A stretch of 5,558 bases of DNA from Rhodoferax sp. (GTDB taxonomy: Bacteria > Pseudomonadota > Gammaproteobacteria > Burkholderiales > Burkholderiaceae_C), in assembly GCA_017880985.1 (NCBI GenBank), contig JADGRK010000187.1, forward strand, positions 1 to 5,558, given 5' to 3'. The translations under genes were made by a program, and so were the position numbers. The notes under the pieces were generated by a model, which did no database searches, was not told the origin of the DNA, and was given only the letters and a program-made list of their open reading frames with translations. Shown one piece after another: positions 1-5,558 of this stretch (positions are counted from its first letter, which is position 1; the number at the start of each line of letters is the position of its first letter).

Positions 1-18
1 AATTGCATACAGCCTTTT

Positions 19-41
19 GCGGATTGCAGACTACAATCCGC
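19..41 (+). promoter_or_regulatory. Perfect 8-bp inverted repeat in the parE leader
   Basis: The arms GCGGATTG (19-26) and CAATCCGC (34-41) are exact reverse complements around a 7-nt loop (27-33). The repeat ends 5 nt before the parE ATG at 47, so it occupies the place where a ribosome binding site would lie. As RNA it would form a GC-rich hairpin able to limit initiation; as DNA it could be a repressor operator. No T-run follows on either strand, so it does not look like an intrinsic terminator. The structure is seen directly; its role is inference. Confidence 0.5.
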
Positions 42-46
42 CCCCT

Positions 47-2032
47 ATGGCAGTGAAACCAACAAACGAATATTCCGAGAGTTCGATCCGCGTTCTCAAG
101 GGGCTGGAGCCGGTCAAGCAACGCCCGGGCATGTACACCACCACCGACACGCCGCTGCACGTGATCGGCGAGGCGCTGGACAACGCGGCCGATGAGGCGC
201 TGGCTGGATATGGCAAAAAGATCAAGGTTTTTCTGCATGCCGACGCCTCGGTCAGCATTGAAGACGACGGCCGCGGCATCCCGTTTGGCCTGCATCCAGA
301 AGAGCATGCACCGGTGATTGAGCTGGTGTTCACCCAGCTCCATGCTGGCGGCAAGTTCGACAAGGGCAAGGGCGGCGCCTACAATTTTTCAGGCGGACTG
401 CATGGTGTCGGGGTGAGTGTCACCAACGCCTTGGCCACGCGACTGGAGGCCACCACCTACCGGGAGGGCAAGGTGGCGAGCCTGGCTTTTGCCGCTGGCG
501 ACGTGGTCGAACCCCTGCAGGTGCGCAAGCAAGGCGAGGGTGATCGAAGGTCAGGCACCACGGTGCGGGTCTGGCCCGACGCCAAATACTTTGAAACCCT
601 GGCGCTACCGATGGCGCAACTGGCGCACCTGCTGCGCAGCAAGGCGGTGCTGATGCCTGGTGTCACGGTGACGCTGGTCAACGAGAAAAGCAAAGAATCA
701 CAAAGCTGGGTTTTCAAAGGCGGCCTGCGCGACTATCTGACGCAAACCCTCAGTGGCGAGCCGGTCATTCCGCTGTTTGAAGGCGAGGGTTTTGCCGACA
801 AGAACAACGACAACTTTGCCGAAGGCGAAGGCGCCTCCTGGTGCGTCGGCTTTACTGAAGACGGCCAACCGGTGCGTGAAAGCTACGTTAACCTGATTCC
901 CACCAGCGCCGGCGGCACCCACGAAGCGGGTTTGCGCGATGGTTTGTTCACTGCGGTGAAGAGCTTTATTGAGTTGCATTCCCTGCTCCCCAAGGGGGTC
1001 AAGCTGCTGCCGGAAGATGTGTTTGCCCGGGCCAACTATGTGCTGTCGGCCAAAGTGCTAGATCCGCAATTTCAGGGGCAGATCAAGGAGCGTTTGAACT
1101 CGCGTGACGCCTTGCGGCTGGTGTCGGGTTTTGTGCGACCGGGCCTGGAACTGTGGCTGAACCAGCATGTCGAGTATGGCAAAAAGCTCGCTGAGCTGGC
1201 CATCAAGGCGGCGCAATTCCGCCAAAAAGCCGGCCAGAAAGTCGAGAAGCGCAAGGGCTCCGGGGTGGCGGTGCTGCCGGGCAAGCTCACCGATTGTGAG
1301 AGCCGTGATTTGGCCCACAACGAAGTCTTTTTGGTCGAGGGCGACTCGGCCGGCGGCAGCGCCAAGATGGGGCGCGACAAAGAGAGCCAGGCCATCCTGC
1401 CGCTGCGTGGCAAGGTGCTCAATACCTGGGAGGTCGAGCGCGACCGCCTGTTTGCCAATAATGAGATCCATGACATTGCGGTCGCCATTGGCGTTGATCC
1501 GCATGGCCCCGGGCCTTACGGCGAGGGCCAGGCACCGGACCTGAGCGGTTTGCGTTACGGCAAGATTTGTATTCTGTCGGACGCCGATGTGGATGGCTCA
1601 CACATCCAGGTGTTGCTGCTGACGCTGTTTTTCAGGCATTTCCCGATGCTGATTGAGACCGGCCATGTGTTTGTGGCGCGCCCGCCCTTGTTCCGCGTCG
1701 ATGCGCCAGCGCGCGGCAAGAAGCCTGCCTCCAAAGCCTACGCGCTCGACGATGGCGAGCTCAAAGCGATTCTGGACAAACTGCGCAAGGAAGGCGTCCG
1801 CGAAGGGGCCTGGAGCATCAGCCGCTTTAAAGGCCTGGGTGAGATGAATGCCGAGCAATTGTGGGACACCACCCTCAACCCCGATACCCGCCGCTTGCTG
1901 CCGGTGCAGTTGGGCAGCATCGACTTTTTGCAGACCGAAATCCTGATCACCAAACTGATGGGCAAAGGCGAGGCCGCCGCCCGGCGCGAGCTGATGGAGC
2001 TGCACGGCGACACGGTCGAGCTTGATGTCTAA
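47..2032 (+). CDS. parE: DNA topoisomerase IV subunit B (ParE)
   Basis: This is the ATP-hydrolysing subunit of the type IIA enzyme topoisomerase IV, which with ParC unlinks replicated chromosomes and removes supercoils in the cytoplasm. It has 661 residues, against about 630 in E. coli. The N-terminal GHKL ATPase shows E42 (catalytic base) and N46 in EALDNAADEALAG, DDGRGIP at 73-79, and the glycine-rich lid GGLHGVGVS at 116-124. The transducer carries the ATP-contacting lysine K347 in GQIKERL. The TOPRIM domain has EGDSAGG at 431-437, PLRGK at 452-456 and DADVDG at 512-517, followed by RFKGLGEMN from 593. It lacks the large insertion in the TOPRIM/C-terminal region of proteobacterial GyrB, and parC follows, so it is ParE rather than GyrB. 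The ATG at 47 is preferred to the in-frame TTG at 17, because that would add ten unconserved residues encoded across the leader hairpin. No Shine-Dalgarno sequence is visible. A loop at about 487-497 is longer than in E. coli ParE. Confidence 0.97.
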   Translation: MAVKPTNEYSESSIRVLKGLEPVKQRPGMYTTTDTPLHVIGEALDNAADEALAGYGKKIKVFLHADASVSIEDDGRGIPFGLHPEEHAPVIELVFTQLHAGGKFDKGKGGAYNFSGGLHGVGVSVTNALATRLEATTYREGKVASLAFAAGDVVEPLQVRKQGEGDRRSGTTVRVWPDAKYFETLALPMAQLAHLLRSKAVLMPGVTVTLVNEKSKESQSWVFKGGLRDYLTQTLSGEPVIPLFEGEGFADKNNDNFAEGEGASWCVGFTEDGQPVRESYVNLIPTSAGGTHEAGLRDGLFTAVKSFIELHSLLPKGVKLLPEDVFARANYVLSAKVLDPQFQGQIKERLNSRDALRLVSGFVRPGLELWLNQHVEYGKKLAELAIKAAQFRQKAGQKVEKRKGSGVAVLPGKLTDCESRDLAHNEVFLVEGDSAGGSAKMGRDKESQAILPLRGKVLNTWEVERDRLFANNEIHDIAVAIGVDPHGPGPYGEGQAPDLSGLRYGKICILSDADVDGSHIQVLLLTLFFRHFPMLIETGHVFVARPPLFRVDAPARGKKPASKAYALDDGELKAILDKLRKEGVREGAWSISRFKGLGEMNAEQLWDTTLNPDTRRLLPVQLGSIDFLQTEILITKLMGKGEAAARRELMELHGDTVELDV

Positions 2033-2046
2033 GGCCATTTAGGCCT
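2032..2046 (+). other. Small stem-loop overlapping the parE stop
   Basis: AGGCC (2032-2036) pairs with GGCCT (2042-2046) around the loop ATTTA. The stem is only 5 bp and no T-run follows, so it is not a convincing terminator. Transcription probably continues into parC. It could slow 3' decay or have no role. Confidence 0.25.
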
Positions 2047-2060
2047 CTAGCGCCCGTCAC

Positions 2061-2090
2061 ACCTGCGTAAGCAGCTATTATTCTTATAGT
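2061..2090 (+). repeat. Candidate Comamonadaceae intergenic repeat, two tandem hairpins
   Basis: CTGC (2063-2066) and GCAG (2071-2074) enclose GTAA, a GNRA-type tetraloop in RNA. The next hairpin follows directly: GCTAT (2074-2078) pairs with ATAGT (2086-2090), with one G-T wobble, around a 7-nt AT-rich loop. The pattern GCAAGCAGCTATTATTTTTATAGC, in pieces, is one I remember as abundant between genes in Comamonadaceae; this would be a diverged copy. That link is from memory. The element ends 5 nt before the parC start and takes up its ribosome binding region. Confidence 0.4.
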
Positions 2091-2095
2091 ATTTC

Positions 2096-4474
2096 ATGAG
2101 CGACCCAAAGACCCTGGATTTCCCCGCCAAATCGGCCCCTGACGACAGCGATGACGCGCTGAACCTCGCCACCTATGCGCAGCGCGCCTACCTTGAATAC
2201 GCCCTGAGCGTGGTCAAGGGCCGCGCTTTGCCGGACCTATGTGATGGCCAAAAACCGGTGCAGCGGCGTATTTTGTATTCCATGTCGCGCATGGGCCTGG
2301 GCTTTGGCGGTGCCAACGGCAATAGCGGTGCCAAGCCAGTCAAGTGCGCCCGCGTGGTGGGCGATGTGCTGGGCCGCTTTCACCCGCACGGCGACCAGGC
2401 CGCTTATGACGCCCTGGTGCGCATGGCGCAGGATTTTTCACAGCGCTATCCGCTGATCGACGGTCACGGCAACTTTGGCAGCCGTGATGGCGATGGCGCC
2501 GCCGCCATGCGCTATACCGAGGCACGGCTGGCCAAAATCACCCGCCTGCTGCTGGATGAGATTGAAGAAGGCACGGTGGATTTCACGCCCAACTACGACG
2601 GCTCCACCGAAGAGCCAAGCCAGTTGCCGGCACGCCTGCCGTTTGCCTTGCTCAATGGGGCCAGTGGCATTGCGGTCGGGCTGGCGACCGAGATCCCGAG
2701 TCACAATTTGCGCGAAGTGGCCGATGCTTGCGTGGCGCTGATCAAGTCCCCGCAGTTGAGTGATGATGAGTTGTTTGCCCTGATTCCGGGCCCGGATTAT
2801 CCCGGCGGCGGGCAGATCATCAGCAGTGCGGGTGAAATCGCGGAGGCCTATCGCAGCGGGCGTGGTTCACTCAAATGTCGGGCCCGCTGGAAGATCGAAG
2901 AGCTCGCGCGTGGTCAATGGCAACTGGTCATCACCGAGCTGCCGCCAGGAGTCAGCACGCAGCGCGTGCTGGAAGAAATTGAGGAGCTGAGCAATCCCAA
3001 AATCAGGATTGGCAAAAAGGCGCTGTCGCTGGAGCAAAACCAGCTCAAAGCGAGTGTTCTGGCGGTGCTCGATCTGGTGCGGGATGAGTCCAGCAAGGAC
3101 GCGGCCGTGCGTCTGGTGTGCGAGCCCAAGACCAGCCGCACCCTGCAGCAGGAACTGATCACCACGCTGCTGGCGCACACCAGCCTGGAGACCTCCTCAC
3201 CCATCAACCTCACCATGATTGGGCTCGATGGCCGGCCGACGCAGAAGTCGCTGCGGCAAATGGTCACCGAGTGGATCGCCTTCCGGCAAACCACCATCGA
3301 GCGGCGCTCGCAGCATCGTCTGGCCAAGGTGCTCGATCGCATCCACATCCTGGAGGGACGCGCGCTGGTGCTGCTCAATATTGACGAAGTGATCGCCATC
3401 ATTCGCCGGTCAGACGAGCCCAAAGCGGCGCTCATCGAGCGCTTCAAGTTGTCCCCGGTCCAGGCTGAAGACATTCTTGAAATCCGGCTGCGCCAATTGG
3501 CGCGACTGGAGGCGATCAAGATTGAACAGGAGCTGTCCGGACTGCGTGACGAGCAAAAAAAACTGGAAGAAATTCTTGGTAGCCCGAGCGCACTGCGTCG
3601 CCTGATGGTCAAGGAGATTGAGGCCGACGCCAAAGCATTTTCCGATCCGCGCCGCAGCCTGATTCAGGCCGAGAAAAAGGCCGTGCTGGAAGTCAAGGTG
3701 GTGGATGAACCGGTGACCGTGGTGGTCAGTCAAAAAGGCTGGGTACGGACACAAAAGGGCTGGATCAGCGAACGCACGGCTGCCATCCCGGCGGAGTTCA
3801 ACTTCAAGGCCGGTGATGATCTCTACGGCGCTTTTGAGTGCCGCACGGTCGATACCTTGCTGGTGTTCGGCAGCAACGGCCGGGTTTATTCGGTGGCGGT
3901 GTCGCTGTTGCCCGGTGGCCGCGGTGACGGTCAGCCAGTCACCAGCCTGATCGAGCTTGAGACCGGCACACAGATTCTGTACTACTTTGCGGGTCCGTCC
4001 AGCGCGACTCTTTTGCTCAGCAGCTCGGGCGGTTACGGCTTTATCGCCACGCTCGAAAACATGACCTCCCGGCTCAAGGCCGGCAAAGCGTTTGTCAGCT
4101 GCAATCAAGGCGAACTGCTGTGCCGCCCGTCGCCCGTCGCCGGGGGCTCGGGTGCCGTGCCTTGGCCAGCGGCCACGCACGTGGCTTGCGCCTCTACCGG
4201 CGGGCGCATTTTGACGTTTGAAATTGACCAACTCAAATCCATGGCCAACGGCGGGCGCGGCTTGATGCTGATTGACCTGGAAGCCAAAGACAGCCTGGCG
4301 GGTGCTTGCGCCTACAGGCGCAGCGTGCGGATTGAGGGCGTTGGGCGGGGCGGCAAAGCACGCGAAGAAACGCTGGAGATTCGCAGCCTCAATAACGCCC
4401 GGGGCGCGCGCGCGCGCAAAGGCAAGGCGGCCGATTTGGGCTTTAAGCCGACGACAATTTCGCGCGTCGAGTAG
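2096..4474 (+). CDS. parC: DNA topoisomerase IV subunit A (ParC)
   Basis: This is the DNA-breaking and -rejoining subunit of topoisomerase IV, partner of ParE encoded 63 bp upstream. It has 792 residues, against about 752 in E. coli. The breakage-reunion core shows DGQKPVQRRILYSM near the N-terminus, HPHGD at 96-100, the catalytic pair R139-Y140 in AAMRYTEARL, and the DNA-bending isoleucine I192 in SGIAVGLATEIPSHN. A charged helical stretch around residues 455-500 is the coiled-coil arm and C-gate region. The C-terminal part fits a degenerate beta-pinwheel with about five blades, starting near 537, 586, 636, 695 and 743, without a canonical GyrA box; this favours ParC over GyrA. The last 30 residues are Arg/Lys-rich and include a run coded by a (GC)7 tract. 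The residue at the E. coli Ser80 position is Gln (Q101) and the Glu84 position is Asp (D105). The start at 2096 gives the expected N-terminus, but no Shine-Dalgarno sequence precedes it. Confidence 0.97.
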   Translation: MSDPKTLDFPAKSAPDDSDDALNLATYAQRAYLEYALSVVKGRALPDLCDGQKPVQRRILYSMSRMGLGFGGANGNSGAKPVKCARVVGDVLGRFHPHGDQAAYDALVRMAQDFSQRYPLIDGHGNFGSRDGDGAAAMRYTEARLAKITRLLLDEIEEGTVDFTPNYDGSTEEPSQLPARLPFALLNGASGIAVGLATEIPSHNLREVADACVALIKSPQLSDDELFALIPGPDYPGGGQIISSAGEIAEAYRSGRGSLKCRARWKIEELARGQWQLVITELPPGVSTQRVLEEIEELSNPKIRIGKKALSLEQNQLKASVLAVLDLVRDESSKDAAVRLVCEPKTSRTLQQELITTLLAHTSLETSSPINLTMIGLDGRPTQKSLRQMVTEWIAFRQTTIERRSQHRLAKVLDRIHILEGRALVLLNIDEVIAIIRRSDEPKAALIERFKLSPVQAEDILEIRLRQLARLEAIKIEQELSGLRDEQKKLEEILGSPSALRRLMVKEIEADAKAFSDPRRSLIQAEKKAVLEVKVVDEPVTVVVSQKGWVRTQKGWISERTAAIPAEFNFKAGDDLYGAFECRTVDTLLVFGSNGRVYSVAVSLLPGGRGDGQPVTSLIELETGTQILYYFAGPSSATLLLSSSGGYGFIATLENMTSRLKAGKAFVSCNQGELLCRPSPVAGGSGAVPWPAATHVACASTGGRILTFEIDQLKSMANGGRGLMLIDLEAKDSLAGACAYRRSVRIEGVGRGGKAREETLEIRSLNNARGARARKGKAADLGFKPTTISRVE

Positions 4475-4494
4475 TTCAAATCAATGGATGATTT

Positions 4495-4508
4495 TTGATA
4501 TAAGTCAC
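4495..4508 (+). promoter_or_regulatory. FNR/CRP-family-like box upstream of the sensor gene
   Basis: TTGATATAAGTCAC matches the FNR consensus TTGAT-N4-ATCAA at 8 of its 10 defined positions; the left half is perfect and the right half reads GTCAC. A possible extended -10, TGT-GATAAG (4531-4539), would put the start of transcription near 4546 and the box centre near -44.5, close to the class II activator position. A match of this length can arise by chance in AT-rich spacer, so this is a hypothesis. Confidence 0.3.
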
Positions 4509-4530
4509 AAAACCGATTGGCCCGTCCGCG

Positions 4531-4539
4531 TGTGATAAG
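4531..4539 (+). promoter_or_regulatory. Possible extended -10 promoter element
   Basis: TG-T-GATAAG carries the TGn extension and a hexamer matching TATAAT at 4 of 6 positions. No good -35 lies at 17 bp, which would fit an activator-dependent promoter using the box at 4495-4508. It would give a 5' leader of about 34 nt before the ATG at 4580. Confidence 0.25.
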
Positions 4540-4543
4540 CTTT

Positions 4544-4555
4544 TGATGTTCATCA
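4544..4555. promoter_or_regulatory. Short palindrome TGATG-TT-CATCA
   Basis: Two perfect 5-bp arms are separated by 2 bp and overlap the inferred transcription start of the sensor gene. It could be a small operator, but at this length it may be chance. It also contains the in-frame TGA (4544-4546) that limits any upstream extension of the sensor gene. Confidence 0.2.
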
Positions 4556-4579
4556 GTGGATGTCAGAACGCGAATTTCT

Positions 4580-5558
4580 ATGAGTAGTTCCGCAGTCAGT
4601 GACGAAACCAGGCTCCAATACAGTATCCCGTTGCTGCTGACGGTGGTGGCCTTAGGCTGGGCGGGCAACTATTTCGGTTTCCCGATCTTCTTCCATATCG
4701 ATTTTCTGTTTGGCAGCGTGTTTGCGTTGCTGGCCCTGCAATTTTTCGGGCTGGGTCGGGGGACCCTGGCAGCCGCGCTGATTGCCAGCTACACCTGCGT
4801 CCTGTGGCAGCACCCCTACGCCATGGTCATCATGACGGCCGAGGTGGCCGTGGTGGGCGCTCTGATGGCGCGCTACAAAATTGGCATGGTGCTGGCCGAT
4901 ACGCTGTACTGGCTGATCATCGGCATGCCGCTGGTTTTTGTTTTCTACCACTGGGTGATGAAAGAGCCGCTCAGCAGCATCTCCATCGTCATGTCCACGC
5001 AAGCCGTCAACGGCATCGCCAATGCCTTGCTGGCCAGCCTTCTGGCCATTGGCTTGGCGCTCGCGGCGCGATCAAGGGCTACCTCGTTTCGTGAGATTAT
5101 TTATAACCTGCTCGCCGCCTTTGCCTTGTTTCCGGCGTTGATCATGCTGGCGCTCAGCAGCCGAGCTGATTTTGCTGAAGCTGACCACAATATTCGCATC
5201 GAGTTGCAGCAAGACAACCGCCGTTTGCATCAATTTGTCGAAACCTGGGTTGGCAACAGAAAAACCGCCATTCAGAATTTGGCACAGCTGGCGGCGGTGC
5301 AATCGCCACAGCAGATGCAAAGCCACCTGGAACAAGTGAAAAAATCGGATATCAATTTATTGCGGATCGGGCTGATGGACAAAGACGCGACGGTGACTGC
5401 CTATTACCCGTTGGTTGATGAATTAGGGCGCAACAACATTGGCAGAAATTTCGCTGATGGCGCCTTCCTTGCGGATCTTAAGCGAACCCTCAAGCCGATG
5501 GTCTCGCCGGTTATCGTGGACCGTAGTGGCATACCCAAACCCATGGTGGCCGTGCGTG
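4580..5558 (+). CDS. Membrane sensor protein with periplasmic Cache-type domain, 3' end outside window
   Basis: The reading frame is open from ATG 4580 to the window edge, giving 326 residues of a longer protein. About seven hydrophobic segments lie near residues 15-33, 36-56, 61-76, 81-97, 104-126, 143-163 and 173-193. Positive charges at R60, R98/K100 and R164/R166/R171 fit a cytoplasmic N-terminus and put the part after 193 in the periplasm. That part starts with a long helix (about 203-240) and continues with GLMDKDATVTAYYP (264-277), NNIGRNFAD (285-293) and a TLKPMVSPV stretch, the pattern of a dCache domain. Proteins of this build usually end in a PAS, GGDEF/EAL, histidine kinase or chemotaxis output, but none is visible, so the output cannot be named. 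The membrane part is not one I can assign to a named MASE family; it has buried polar residues (H39, D41, E88, D107, N144, N148). An in-frame GTG at 4556 is an alternative start. Neither start has a clear ribosome binding site. Confidence 0.88.
   Translation, partial: MSSSAVSDETRLQYSIPLLLTVVALGWAGNYFGFPIFFHIDFLFGSVFALLALQFFGLGRGTLAAALIASYTCVLWQHPYAMVIMTAEVAVVGALMARYKIGMVLADTLYWLIIGMPLVFVFYHWVMKEPLSSISIVMSTQAVNGIANALLASLLAIGLALAARSRATSFREIIYNLLAAFALFPALIMLALSSRADFAEADHNIRIELQQDNRRLHQFVETWVGNRKTAIQNLAQLAAVQSPQQMQSHLEQVKKSDINLLRIGLMDKDATVTAYYPLVDELGRNNIGRNFADGAFLADLKRTLKPMVSPVIVDRSGIPKPMVAVR

Noticed and set aside
1..18. Possible -10 (CATACA) for parE near position 6
   Set aside because: Only 3 of 6 bases match the consensus and the -35 region lies outside the window, so it cannot be supported.
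17..46. TTG start giving ParE a ten-residue extension
   Set aside because: The extension (MRIADYNPPP) does not resemble ParE N-termini, is coded by the leader inverted repeat, and the ATG at 47 gives the expected MAVKPTNEYSE-type beginning.
1058..1504. 148-codon open frame on the - strand inside parE
   Set aside because: It is antisense to the conserved TOPRIM region with no domain or ribosome binding site.
47..2032. GyrB rather than ParE
   Set aside because: The protein lacks the large TOPRIM-region insertion of proteobacterial GyrB, is only 661 residues long and is followed directly by parC.
2914..3633. 239-codon open frame on the - strand inside parC
   Set aside because: It is Ser/Arg-rich, antisense to the ParC core and arm, and has no motif or start signal; a shadow of GC-rich codons.
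3410..4231. 273-codon open frame on the - strand inside parC
   Set aside because: It lies wholly antisense to a well-conserved gene, has a low-complexity composition rich in Arg, Gln, Ala and Gly, and no recognisable domain. It is a codon-bias shadow.
4478..4496. Possible terminator after parC: AAATCA / TGATTT stem followed by TT
   Set aside because: The 6-bp stem has only one GC pair and the T-run is very short, so it would be too weak for a standard intrinsic terminator. It also overlaps the FNR-like box.
4804..5094. 96-codon + strand frame inside the sensor gene
   Set aside because: It is His/Arg-rich, out of frame with the clear membrane-protein reading frame, and has no independent support.

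Overview
The window looks like chromosomal DNA of a betaproteobacterium, most likely order Burkholderiales, family Comamonadaceae (Rhodoferax/Polaromonas-like). This rests on the GC-rich coding sequence and on the character of the ParE and ParC proteins, which match what I remember of comamonad topoisomerase IV. It is a judgement from memory, not a search.

Layout: all three genes read on the + strand. Positions 1-46 are a short leader holding a perfect 8-bp inverted repeat (19-41) that ends 5 nt before the parE ATG. Positions 47-2032 are parE, the ATPase/TOPRIM subunit of topoisomerase IV. Positions 2033-2095 are a 63-bp gap containing three small potential stem-loops, two of which form a candidate family-specific intergenic repeat. 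Positions 2096-4474 are parC, the DNA-cleaving subunit. Positions 4475-4579 are a 105-bp gap with an FNR/CRP-like box and a possible extended -10. From 4580 to the window end runs an open, truncated gene for a membrane sensor: about seven transmembrane helices followed by a periplasmic Cache-type domain. Its signalling output lies beyond the window.

How they work together: ParE and ParC form the ParC2ParE2 heterotetramer that decatenates daughter chromosomes and relaxes supercoils. Their adjacency and shared orientation suggest co-expression. The sensor gene is probably a separate transcription unit with no functional tie to topoisomerase IV.

I see no mobile element, CRISPR array, tRNA, rRNA or phage gene. 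The two topoisomerase genes are ordinary housekeeping genes. The points most worth a second look are the hairpin at the parE start, the structured parE-parC gap, the Gln at the quinolone-contact position of ParC, and the truncated sensor with its possible oxygen-linked promoter. Nothing here clearly amounts to a new biological system.
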